Of a stretch of 35,291 bases of DNA, positions 27,076-35,291 are shown piece after piece. Position numbers and translations under genes: made by a program. Position 1 is the first letter of the stretch. The number at the start of each line of letters is the position of its first letter. The stretch is from Clostridiales bacterium (GTDB lineage Bacteria; Bacillota; Clostridia; Ch29): contig JAAYEV010000157.1 in NCBI GenBank assembly GCA_012728565.1, positions 1 through 35,291 of the forward strand, read 5' to 3'. The notes beneath the pieces were generated by a model. The model saw only the letters and a program-made list of their open reading frames with translations. It ran no database searches and was not told where the DNA came from.

Positions 27076-27813
27076 CTACCAGGGTCTGAAGAAAGCGTTT
27101 CCCCCGTGGGTCACATCAATCTCGCCGCCCACTTCCTGGGAATAAAGCTTCTCCAGTATGGTATTGCTGTATTCAAGCTTGTAATCCAGGCCTCCGGTAT
27201 CTCCTACCCTCAGCGCAAAACGTTCCCCCAAGTGGATGATTATGTCCTCCGGGTTCTCAATATCTACCTCGATAGGAGCATACCCTGCAAGGTTATTTGC
27301 GATACATTTCGAAATATATATAATTTTATCAAAAATTTGGATATTATCAATGTCAAGTATTTCATTTGCTTGAAAATCCTGCACCTTTATACCCCTGTAA
27401 ACCGGCAGGCCCTCCACCGGCACCCGGGCGGTGGCGCTTATAACCATTCCCTCGCTATCCACCAGCAGGTAACTTCCCAGGTAGGGTATATAGCCCACCA
27501 GGTCCCTTTCCTTAACCGTTATTTCAATTGTATCCGGCATTATTCTTTGGACCTGCGTGTCAAGAATGTACGGGTGGGTTTTCAGCGCTTCCTCCGCCTC
27601 TTTTAGCTTTACCGTAAGTATATTCATCCCCGGGCTTATGCCGGAATAGCGCGCAATCTCCTTCTCGTCTACGAAGCTGTTCCCTTGAACCCTTATATCC
27701 TTTATACTAAAATAGCTTGTCCGCATAAAAGCCAGCAGTCCCACTGCAATTATCAAAATGAGAAGCAGCAAAACAGGACCCCTGCCTGACCTTTTCACCT
27801 TACTCCTTCCCAT
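27076..27813 (-). CDS. ftsQ: Cell division protein FtsQ/DivIB (POTRA domain)
   Basis: TM then YFSIKDIRVQGNSFVDEKEIARYSGISPGMNILTVKLKEAEEALKTHPYILDTQVQRIMPDTIEITVKERDLVGYI. Confidence 0.95.
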   Translation of the reverse strand: MGRSKVKRSGRGPVLLLLILIIAVGLLAFMRTSYFSIKDIRVQGNSFVDEKEIARYSGISPGMNILTVKLKEAEEALKTHPYILDTQVQRIMPDTIEITVKERDLVGYIPYLGSYLLVDSEGMVISATARVPVEGLPVYRGIKVQDFQANEILDIDNIQIFDKIIYISKCIANNLAGYAPIEVDIENPEDIIIHLGERFALRVGDTGGLDYKLEYSNTILEKLYSQEVGGEIDVTHGGNAFFRPW

Positions 27814-27826
27814 TTGTTCCATCTCC

Positions 27827-29074
27827 CTATACCATGATGATATCAGCACCCATGTTTTTCAGCTTTCTTCCTAGGTTTTCGTAACCCCTGTCAATGTGTT
27901 CCACGCCTTCCACTTCGGTAACCCCTTCGGCTGCCAGTCCTGCCAGCACCAGCGCCGCCCCTCCCCGAAGGTCCTTTGCAGTCACCAAGGCACCGCTTAA
28001 CCTTGGCACTCCCCTTATAACCGCTATCCTTCCGTCCACCTTAATGTCCGCCCCCAGCTTTATCAGTTCGTCTATATGGCGGTACCTGTTTTCGAATATG
28101 GTTTCGACGAAAATACTTGTCCCCTGGGCGGTACACATGGCCGCCATCATCTGCGGCTGCGCATCGGTCGGAAAACCGGGGTACGGCAGCGTCCTGATAA
28201 GGTCCACCGCCCTCAGCCTTTCGGGGGCAATAAGTCTTAAATTGCTGCAGTTGGTTCTTATAATGCACCCGCTTTCCCTAAGTTTGTCAATAATGGAGTG
28301 CAGGTGCTCCACCACTATGTTCTCGAGGTTTACCTCCCCGCCCGTGATGGCTGCGGCTATCATATAGGTCCCGGCCGCAATCCGGTCTGTCATCACGGTA
28401 TACCTGCAGCTGTGAAGCTTCTTAACGCCCTCTATCCTGATAACATGATTCCCGGCGCCGTATACCTTTGCCCCCATCGAGTTCAAAAATCCCTGCAAAT
28501 CCACTATCTCCGGCTCCTTGGCGGCGTTCCTTATTATGGTCTCGCCCTTGGCCAAAACAGCTGCAAGCATTATGTTCTCTGTGGCCCCAACGCTGGGATA
28601 ATCAAGCTGAATTTCCGTCCCCGTAAGGTTTTCGCCCTTGCATATTATCTGTCCGTGCATATCCACCTTTGCACCCAGCTTGCGCAGTCCCTTAAGGTGC
28701 AGGTCGATAGGTCGGACCCCAATGGCGCAGCCCCCCGGGTAGCTGGTTATCACTTTGCCGGTTCTGCCCAGCAAAGGTCCCAGCAGCACTATGGAGGACC
28801 TCATCTGCTTGACCAGTACTGTAGGTATCTCGTTTGAAGTAATATTGGAGGAATCCACCACTACGGTTTTATCCTGGTACTTTACACGGCATCCCAGGCT
28901 CTTTAGTATCTCCAGCATGGTAACTACGTCGTTTAGCGCCGGTACATTCTCTATTACGCTTTCACCCTCATTAAGTACCGTAGCCGCAAGTATCGGAAGT
29001 ACGGCGTTCTTTGCGCCTTCGACTTTTATACTGCCGGTAAGCCGGTGCCCCCCCGTTATCCTGTAAAGTGACAT
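27827..29074 (-). CDS. murA: UDP-N-acetylglucosamine 1-carboxyvinyltransferase MurA
   Basis: GSIKVEGAKNAVLPILAATVL..., SYPGGCAIGVRPIDLHLKGLRKLGA (active-site Cys), FPTDAQPQMMAAMCTAQGTS; start ATG 29074 with SD GGAGG. Confidence 0.97.
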   Translation of the reverse strand: MSLYRITGGHRLTGSIKVEGAKNAVLPILAATVLNEGESVIENVPALNDVVTMLEILKSLGCRVKYQDKTVVVDSSNITSNEIPTVLVKQMRSSIVLLGPLLGRTGKVITSYPGGCAIGVRPIDLHLKGLRKLGAKVDMHGQIICKGENLTGTEIQLDYPSVGATENIMLAAVLAKGETIIRNAAKEPEIVDLQGFLNSMGAKVYGAGNHVIRIEGVKKLHSCRYTVMTDRIAAGTYMIAAAITGGEVNLENIVVEHLHSIIDKLRESGCIIRTNCSNLRLIAPERLRAVDLIRTLPYPGFPTDAQPQMMAAMCTAQGTSIFVETIFENRYRHIDELIKLGADIKVDGRIAVIRGVPRLSGALVTAKDLRGGAALVLAGLAAEGVTEVEGVEHIDRGYENLGRKLKNMGADIIMV

Positions 29075-29161
29075 ATGTTGGTTCACCTCCGGGATTTCTG
29101 CCTTAAGTCATGGAAAAAAGCAGTATTATATATTCCATACTATGCAGAACCCCGAAGAGTG

Positions 29162-30277
29162 TTACCTGTTAACCGTCTTTACAATAATATCACATATTTT
29201 TTCCGCTGCATCTATTTTTCCAAGCATCCTGCTGGCTTTTTTCATTGACTGCAGGCGCTGCCGGCTGCCAACGAGTTCGGATACTATATTATACAGCGCA
29301 GCACCGTCCAGTTCCTTTTCGGTCAGCACCACCGCGGCGCCCTTTTTCTCCAGCGCCCGGGCATTGTACTCCTGGTGGTTGCCTGCCACGTATGATTTTG
29401 GAACAAGCAGTGCGGGCACCCCCACCGCGGTAATTTCGGCCAAGGTTATGGCCCCGGCGCTTGTGATTACAAGGTCCGCCGCTGCAAGGCCCTGGTGCAT
29501 GCGGTGCAAGTAGGGCAGTACCTTTATACTTTTTGAAGCCTCTACCTTAACGCCCCTTTTCTCAAGGTCCTCCAGGAATGCGCTGTAATGGTCCTCACCG
29601 GTGGTATGCAGCAGTTGAAACCCGCCTTCGGAACTTAATTTCGCAATGACCTCCGCCATCGCCCTGTTTAGTTTTACCGAGCCCTTGCTGCCGCCGAAGG
29701 ACAGCACCACCGGCTGCCCCGAAACAAAGCCAAATTCCTTTAGGGCTTCCGCTTTGCTGCCTGTAAGGATTTCTTTTCTTATTGGATTCCCGGTGACAAA
29801 GACCCTGTCCTTCCTTCCGAAGTACTCTACCGCCTCTTCAAAACTGACAGCCACTGCATCGACAAACCGTCCCAGTATCCTGTTGGTTGCCCCGGGCAGC
29901 ACATTCTGTTCGTGTATTACGGTGGGTATGCCCCGAAGGTGCGCCATCATAAGCACCGGGCCCGCCACATAGCCTCCGGTGCCCACCACCACGTCGGGTT
30001 TGAATTCCCTTATAACCTTTCCGGCGTCAATCAATCCCTTAAACAGCTCCACCGTTGACTTCACAGTATCTATCGACAACTTTCGGCGGAAACCTTTAAC
30101 CCTAATGGCCCTGAACCGGTAACCGCGTTCCGGAACCAGCCTGCTCTCCAGCCCGCCGGCAGTTCCTACGTAAAGTATGTGCCCGTCCTTATCCCTGCTG
30201 CGCAGGGTATCGGCAATGGCTAGGGCGGGGTAAATATGTCCCCCGGTACCGCCTCCTGTAACAATCACCCTCATCAT
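29162..30277 (-). CDS. murG: UDP-N-acetylglucosamine--N-acetylmuramyl-(pentapeptide) transferase MurG
   Basis: MMRVIVTGGGTGGHIYPALAIADTL..., VVGTGGYVAGPVLMMAHLRGIPTVIHEQNVLPGATNRIL, AADLVITSAGAITLAEITAVGVPALLVP. Confidence 0.98.
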   Translation of the reverse strand: MMRVIVTGGGTGGHIYPALAIADTLRSRDKDGHILYVGTAGGLESRLVPERGYRFRAIRVKGFRRKLSIDTVKSTVELFKGLIDAGKVIREFKPDVVVGTGGYVAGPVLMMAHLRGIPTVIHEQNVLPGATNRILGRFVDAVAVSFEEAVEYFGRKDRVFVTGNPIRKEILTGSKAEALKEFGFVSGQPVVLSFGGSKGSVKLNRAMAEVIAKLSSEGGFQLLHTTGEDHYSAFLEDLEKRGVKVEASKSIKVLPYLHRMHQGLAAADLVITSAGAITLAEITAVGVPALLVPKSYVAGNHQEYNARALEKKGAAVVLTEKELDGAALYNIVSELVGSRQRLQSMKKASRMLGKIDAAEKICDIIVKTVNR

Positions 30278-30280
30278 AAA

Positions 30281-31387
30281 TCAGCTCCAGTTTATGGATG
30301 ACTTTCTTGAAATACTTAACAAAACCCCTATCGACGACAGTGTAAAAAGAAGCGATGAACCGCCGGCGCTTATAAAGGGAAGCGGGATTCCGGTGACCGG
30401 CATGGAAGAGGTAACCACCGCGATATTCATTATAACCTGTAAGGCTATCATTGCAATTATCCCGGTTGCAAGTATGCATCCGAAAAAGTCCGGGGCGTGC
30501 AGGGCAACCCTTATCCCTCTCCATATAAGCAGCATAAACAAAAACACTACGGTAACGGCACCTATAAAGCCCAGCTCTTCCCCTATGATGGAGAATATGA
30601 AGTCGTTTTGCGGCAGCGGTATGTAGAAAAACTTCTGCCTGCTGCGGCCCAGCCCCAGCCCGAAAAGCCCGCCCGAGCCGAGGGCATAAAGCGACTGTAT
30701 GGCCTGGTAGCCGCTGCCCCGGGGGTCCTGGAAGGGGTCCAGGAAGGAGGTCCACCTTACCAGCCTGTAGGGTTCGGACAGTATAAGCATGATAAGTGCC
30801 GCGAAGGCCGGAAGGGAAAGGCCTATAAGGTGTCCTATGTTTGCCCCTGCAATGAATATCATCACCACAACGATTGCCACTATGCTCACCGCGGTGCTGA
30901 AATCCGGCTGCAGCATTATAAGACCGAACGCAATCCCGGCCACTATAAGGAAAGGCAGCACACCTTTCAAAAAGGTCCTCACGTCCTCCTTCTTCCTGTT
31001 AAGAGCGCTGGCGGTGTATATTATTATGGCCAGCTTTGCAAACTCGGAGGGCTGGATGGTGTGCCCGCCTATTGAAATCCACCGGGTTGCTCCGTTCAGT
31101 GTCACTCCCAGGCCGGGTACAAAAACCAGCATTAATGAGACCAGCCCGGCCATCAATATATATTTCGACATTTTGTCGTATTTTTCATAGTCAATTTTGG
31201 ACAGCACCATCATGGATATAAAGCCCAGCACCGCCCACATCATCTGTCTCTTAAGATAATAATAGCTGTCCCCGTGGGCATAATAGGCGCTTGCGGAACT
31301 GGAACTGAACACCATAATTATTCCTATTATAACCAACACTACCGTCACAAAAAGCAGCGTAAAGTCCAAAGCGTTATCCCTGTCCAT
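30281..31387 (-). CDS. ftsW: FtsW/SpoVE peptidoglycan glycosyltransferase (SEDS family)
   Basis: Multi-TM; GATRWISIGGHTIQPSEFAKLAIIIYTA..., LPQNDFIFSIIGEELGFIGA, MPVTGIPLPFISAGGSSLLF. Confidence 0.96.
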   Translation of the reverse strand: MDRDNALDFTLLFVTVVLVIIGIIMVFSSSSASAYYAHGDSYYYLKRQMMWAVLGFISMMVLSKIDYEKYDKMSKYILMAGLVSLMLVFVPGLGVTLNGATRWISIGGHTIQPSEFAKLAIIIYTASALNRKKEDVRTFLKGVLPFLIVAGIAFGLIMLQPDFSTAVSIVAIVVVMIFIAGANIGHLIGLSLPAFAALIMLILSEPYRLVRWTSFLDPFQDPRGSGYQAIQSLYALGSGGLFGLGLGRSRQKFFYIPLPQNDFIFSIIGEELGFIGAVTVVFLFMLLIWRGIRVALHAPDFFGCILATGIIAMIALQVIMNIAVVTSSMPVTGIPLPFISAGGSSLLFTLSSIGVLLSISRKSSINWS

Positions 31388-32751
31388 CAGGTATTCCTCC
31401 TCAACATGCCCACGGCTTCTTTAAAGTCCTTGCCTCTCTCTTCGAAGTTTTTGTACATATCCCAGCTTGCACAAGCCGGGGACAGCAAAACCGCGTCCCC
31501 CTCCTTCGCCATCAGCGCGGCCCTTTCCACGGCCTCCCTCATATTTTTCACCATATATATATTATTCAAACCAACCCTCCGGCATGAGCTTTTTAGTTTC
31601 TCCGCCGTGGCTCCCAAGAGAACCACGCCCTTTACCTTGTCGTCGAAGCTCTCCACGAATTCGTCAAAGTCCCCGCCCTTGTCGTATCCCCCCGCTATCA
31701 GCACGATAGGCCTATCCATGGCTTTTACCGCCCTGGCGGAAGCATCGGGATTGGTGCCCTTGGAATCGTTTATATATACCACTCCGTTTACCGTGTCCAC
31801 GTACTCAAGCCGGTGCTCAACGCCCTCAAAACTTTTCAACGCATCCCCTATGGCTTTTACCGGCACCTCCATCGACCATGCCAGGGCTGCAGCGGCAAGG
31901 GCGTTTTCCAGGTTGTGGTCCCCCAGAATCCTTAGGTCGGAAGCCTTGCAAATCCTTTCCGAGCTTTTGCCCCTTTTTATTATTATATACCCCTTTTCCA
32001 CAAAGGCGCCGGTATCCATTATCCTCTTGCGGCTGAAATACAGGACCCTTGCCCTGCACCCGTCTGCCAGCGAAGCGGCAGCCGGTTCATCGGCGTTAAG
32101 TACCGCAAAGTCGTCCGGCCCCTGGTTTTGGAATATCCTGGCCTTTAAAGCCTTATAATTGTCAAAGGTCTTATGCCTGTCCAGGTGGTCCGGCGTTATG
32201 TTCAGCACCGCCGCCGCCCTGGGCTTAAAGTCCCTTATGCCTTCCAACTGGAAGCTGCTTATCTCGGCCACAAGGATATCCGACGGCTGCGAGAAAACCG
32301 CCGCGTCTATCAAGGGAGTGCCAATGTTTCCTGCCACATGGGTATTCCTGCCCAAGCGGCGGAAAATCTCCCCCGTCAGCGCGGTGGTGGTGGTTTTGCC
32401 GTTGGTACCGGTTATTGCCACTATAGGAGTTCCGGTAAGCCGGTATGCCAGCTCCACCTCGCTTATTACTTCCCTGCCGCTTTCCTTGATCCTTTGCACC
32501 ATGGGTATATCCATCGGAATACCGGGGCTTATAACCGCAAAGTCCGGCCAGTCTGCAAGCTCCGGCGGATGACCGCCCAGCACGTAGTCCACGTTTAGCC
32601 CCTTTATAGCTGAAATGGCCTCCTTCAGCTCTGCCTCGCTCTTTCGGTCATTTACTCTTACACGGGCTCCCAGGCCGTGCAGCGCCTTCACCGTCTGCAG
32701 GCCGCTAACCGCCAGCCCTATGACAAGTACTTTTTTGTCCCTAATATCCAT
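31387..32751 (-). CDS. murD: UDP-N-acetylmuramoyl-L-alanine--D-glutamate ligase MurD
   Basis: KVLVIGLAVSGLQTVKAL..., VAITGTNGKTTTTALTGEIF, LNITPDHLDRHKTFDNYKALKARIF, VYINDSKGTNPDASARAVKAM, LLSPACASWDMYKNFEERG. Confidence 0.98.
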   Translation of the reverse strand: MDIRDKKVLVIGLAVSGLQTVKALHGLGARVRVNDRKSEAELKEAISAIKGLNVDYVLGGHPPELADWPDFAVISPGIPMDIPMVQRIKESGREVISEVELAYRLTGTPIVAITGTNGKTTTTALTGEIFRRLGRNTHVAGNIGTPLIDAAVFSQPSDILVAEISSFQLEGIRDFKPRAAAVLNITPDHLDRHKTFDNYKALKARIFQNQGPDDFAVLNADEPAAASLADGCRARVLYFSRKRIMDTGAFVEKGYIIIKRGKSSERICKASDLRILGDHNLENALAAAALAWSMEVPVKAIGDALKSFEGVEHRLEYVDTVNGVVYINDSKGTNPDASARAVKAMDRPIVLIAGGYDKGGDFDEFVESFDDKVKGVVLLGATAEKLKSSCRRVGLNNIYMVKNMREAVERAALMAKEGDAVLLSPACASWDMYKNFEERGKDFKEAVGMLRRNT

Positions 32752-32765
32752 AATACGGTTCTCCC

Positions 32766-33731
32766 CTATCGGATAGCCAGCACCCCTACCAGTACAAGAA
32801 CGATGGTTATAATCCAGAACAGCATCACAACCTTTGTTTCTTCCCAGCCCTTGACCTCATAGTGGTGATGCAGCGGAGCCATCAAAAATACCCTTTTCCT
32901 GGTAAGCCTGTAGCTTACAACCTGTATTATTATTGATAGAGTTTCCAAGACATAAACACCGCCGATGATAGGCAGAAGCAGCGGCAGCCTAAGCAGTACG
33001 ACAACCGCGGCTACCGCCCCTCCCAGGGCCATGGACCCGGTATCCCCCATGAAAATCTGGGCCGGGTAGGAGTTGTACCTGAGAAAACCCAGCGCAGCGC
33101 CGGTAACGGCGGCGGAGATAATGGCAATTTCCTTCTGTCCTGCGTTTAACGCCACTAGGCTTAGGAATGCCATTATTATCATTGTAACCCCGGCAGCAAG
33201 CCCGTCCAACCCGTCGGTGAAGTTGACGCTGTTCACCGTGCCGACAAATATTATGATTGCGGTAAAGGGCAGGTACCAAACCCCCAGGTCCCAGTACTGC
33301 GAAGTAAAGGGTATAAGCACTGCCGAGCCCACACCGGGCAGGCGGTACGCGTACAATGTCAGCACTGCCGCAAGCAGTACCTGGGCCGCCAGTTTATGGG
33401 TAGCCCGAAGCCCCAGCGAGCGCCGCATAACAACCTTTATAAAGTCGTCCACAAGGCCGATAAAACCGAACCCCAGGATGCTTGCCAGGATGAAAAGCAT
33501 TTCCCTTTCCCATTGTGCCGTGATAAGTACCGAGAAAAAGACCGCAATGGCTATTATAATGCCTCCCATGGTGGGAGTGCCGGACTTCTTGAAATGGGTC
33601 TTGGGTCCATCCCCGCGCACGCTTTGTCCCATCTTGAGCTTCTCAAGTATAGGGATCACTATTGGTCCGATTATTATTACAATCAAAAATGCAATTATTA
33701 TAGGGAATATAATCTGCTGATGGTCCCGCAT
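32766..33731 (-). CDS. mraY: Phospho-N-acetylmuramoyl-pentapeptide transferase MraY
   Basis: GDGPKTHFKKSGTPTMGGIIIAIA, GLVDDFIKVVMRRSLGLRA, NFTDGLDGLAAG, QIFMGDTGSMALGG, MAPLHHHYEVKGWEETKVV. Confidence 0.98.
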   Translation of the reverse strand: MRDHQQIIFPIIIAFLIVIIIGPIVIPILEKLKMGQSVRGDGPKTHFKKSGTPTMGGIIIAIAVFFSVLITAQWEREMLFILASILGFGFIGLVDDFIKVVMRRSLGLRATHKLAAQVLLAAVLTLYAYRLPGVGSAVLIPFTSQYWDLGVWYLPFTAIIIFVGTVNSVNFTDGLDGLAAGVTMIIMAFLSLVALNAGQKEIAIISAAVTGAALGFLRYNSYPAQIFMGDTGSMALGGAVAAVVVLLRLPLLLPIIGGVYVLETLSIIIQVVSYRLTRKRVFLMAPLHHHYEVKGWEETKVVMLFWIITIVLVLVGVLAIR

Positions 33732-33735
33732 CCAT

Positions 33736-35115
33736 TTAGCTCCTCTCTAGTATTCTGCTTGCCAGCTCCTCCATCCTCATACCCCGGGAACCCTTTACAA
33801 GAACCACGTCACCTTTTTTTAACAGGCCGTCCAGCAGCTGTGCGGCTTCCCGCCTGCTTTCAAAATGGTAAACGGAGGATAAGTCCATTCCCCTTTCCTT
33901 GGCCCGGCGGGCTATGTAACGGCTGAAATCACCCACCGTTATAAGGATGTCTACGCCGCTTTTGACGGCATATTCTCCCACCAGGGCGTGCCCCTCCTCG
34001 GCAAAATCCCCCATCTCCAGCATATCCGAAAGCACGGCGATTTTCCGTTCTCCTTTAGTGTCACGCAGTACCTCCAGGGCGGACTTCATGGAATCGGGGC
34101 TGGCATTGTAGGCATCGTTAATAACCTTCACTCCCTTCGGGGAGCTTTGTATCGAAAGGCGCATCTTTTCTCCCTTAAGCCCCTCCATGGCCTTTATGAT
34201 GTCCGGGAAGCCTATGTTGAAAATCCGTCCCACGGCAATGGCCGCAAGGGAATTGTACACATTGTGCCGCCCGGGAAGCGGCAGGGACACTTCAAAGCTC
34301 TTCCCCTCTGCCAGCAGCGTATAGGACGTTCCCTCTTCACCCCTTGAACGTATGTCGGAAGCCCTGTAGTCGCCGGCCTCCACACCGTAAAAAACAGTAG
34401 CTGCCTTTAGGCCTTTTACCCCCTGGCAAAGCAGCGGGTCATCGGCGTTCACAACCGCTGCGGGGTTTTGGTCCATTCCTTCAAAAATCTCCATTTTTGC
34501 CCTGAGGATTCCTTCCCGGCTGCCCAGTCTTTCTATATGGGACATTCCTATGTTGGTGACCACCGACACCTTTGGCCTTACTATCTTCATAAGGGCCCTT
34601 ATCTCGCCGTAGCCGCTCATTCCCATTTCCACAACCGCCGCACGGTGGCTTTCATCAAGCCGCATTATGGTAGCCGGAAGGCCCACCTGGTTGTTGAAAT
34701 TCCCCTCGGTCTTCAGTACATTGTATTTACGTCTCAGCACTTCGGCTATGATATTTTTTGTAGTGGTTTTGCCGGTACTGCCCGTCACCGCCACAAAGTC
34801 CACGTCAAACTTATTCCTGTACCACAGTGCCAGGCTGTGAAACGCCTCCAGCGTATCCTTTACCCTGACAACCGTCACGCCCGGGAAATGGTACTCATCA
34901 TCCCTGTCCACCAGCACCGCCTTTGCACCCTTTTCCGCAGCCTGGTGCAAAAAATCGTGCCCGTCAAACCTTTCCCCCCTTAAGGGTATAAAAAGGCTCC
35001 CCGGTTCAAGGGTTCTTGTATCCAGGGAAACCCTATCGATGATCGCGTCCTTGGGACCGTGTATAATATTCCCCTGCACTGCGACGGCAATGTCGGCCGT
35101 GTTAAGCTTGATCAT
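33736..35115 (-). CDS. murF: UDP-N-acetylmuramoyl-tripeptide--D-alanyl-D-alanine ligase MurF
   Basis: VAVTGSTGKTTTKNIIAEVL, KTEGNFNNQVGLPATIMRL, EMGMSGYGEIRALMKIVRPKVSVVTNIGMSHIERLGSREGI, VINDAYNASPDSMKSALEVL, DMLEMGDFAEEGHALVGEYA. Confidence 0.98.
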   Translation of the reverse strand: MIKLNTADIAVAVQGNIIHGPKDAIIDRVSLDTRTLEPGSLFIPLRGERFDGHDFLHQAAEKGAKAVLVDRDDEYHFPGVTVVRVKDTLEAFHSLALWYRNKFDVDFVAVTGSTGKTTTKNIIAEVLRRKYNVLKTEGNFNNQVGLPATIMRLDESHRAAVVEMGMSGYGEIRALMKIVRPKVSVVTNIGMSHIERLGSREGILRAKMEIFEGMDQNPAAVVNADDPLLCQGVKGLKAATVFYGVEAGDYRASDIRSRGEEGTSYTLLAEGKSFEVSLPLPGRHNVYNSLAAIAVGRIFNIGFPDIIKAMEGLKGEKMRLSIQSSPKGVKVINDAYNASPDSMKSALEVLRDTKGERKIAVLSDMLEMGDFAEEGHALVGEYAVKSGVDILITVGDFSRYIARRAKERGMDLSSVYHFESRREAAQLLDGLLKKGDVVLVKGSRGMRMEELASRILERS

Positions 35116-35291
35116 TTCCCATCCTCTCCAATATCTCCGCTACTATTTTTCTTTCATCGAACTCTATTTTGTGGTCTGCAAACTCCTGGTATATTTCATG
35201 GCCCTTTCCCGCCAGTACCACTATATCGTCCTTGCCGGCCATTTCAAGGGCGTACTCGATGGCTTCGCGCCTGTCTACTATGCATATGTAA
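35102..35291 (-). CDS. murE: UDP-N-acetylmuramyl-tripeptide synthetase MurE, C-terminal end (starts outside the window)
   Basis: Own translation: ...VDRREAIEYALEMAGKDDIVVLAGKGHEIYQEFADHKIEFDERKIVAEILERMGNDQA*, with the MurE GKGHE..Q motif; stop overlaps the murF start. Confidence 0.92.
   Translation of the reverse strand, partial: YICIVDRREAIEYALEMAGKDDIVVLAGKGHEIYQEFADHKIEFDERKIVAEILERMGNDQA

Noticed and set aside
31274-32158. 294-aa plus-strand ORF
   Set aside because: Antisense to murD/ftsW; Ser/Pro/Thr-rich shadow frame.

Overview
This 35.3-kb window is a chromosomal segment from an endospore-forming Firmicute (Clostridia-like). That placement is inferred from gene content and order. 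Almost everything is on the minus strand. Read 5'->3' on that strand (high to low coordinates), it carries: murE(partial)-murF-mraY-murD-ftsW/spoVE-murG-murA-ftsQ-DUF881-DUF881-sbp(DUF1290)-ftsA-ftsZ; an amidase-like ORF; spoIIGA-sigE-sigG; ylmC/ymxH-nrdR-pgeF; a DUF1614 / SpoIIP-like / YIEGIA-type / small-protein module; a DUF512 PDZ-radical-SAM protein; der-plsY-gpsA-spoIVA; tRNA-Pro(GGG); a small unknown ORF; an HlyD-like protein; yggS-sepF-yggT-divIVA; and a T-box-controlled ileS (partial). The only convincing plus-strand genes are a two-gene cassette at 6095-8281: a PanB-family hydroxymethyltransferase with motif residues intact, followed by a 420-aa protein I cannot assign. That cassette is the best candidate for an undescribed system. 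Secondary items are a SpoIIP variant with a C-terminal membrane anchor in a conserved-looking membrane module, a catalytic-motif-less amidase-like protein next to spoIIGA, a GC-rich leader-like structure upstream of spoIVA, and an HLGQ variant of the IleRS HIGH motif. Family calls come from reading the translations by eye; no database search was run. The supplied ORF track omits ileS and murE because they run off the window, and it contains many antisense shadow ORFs.
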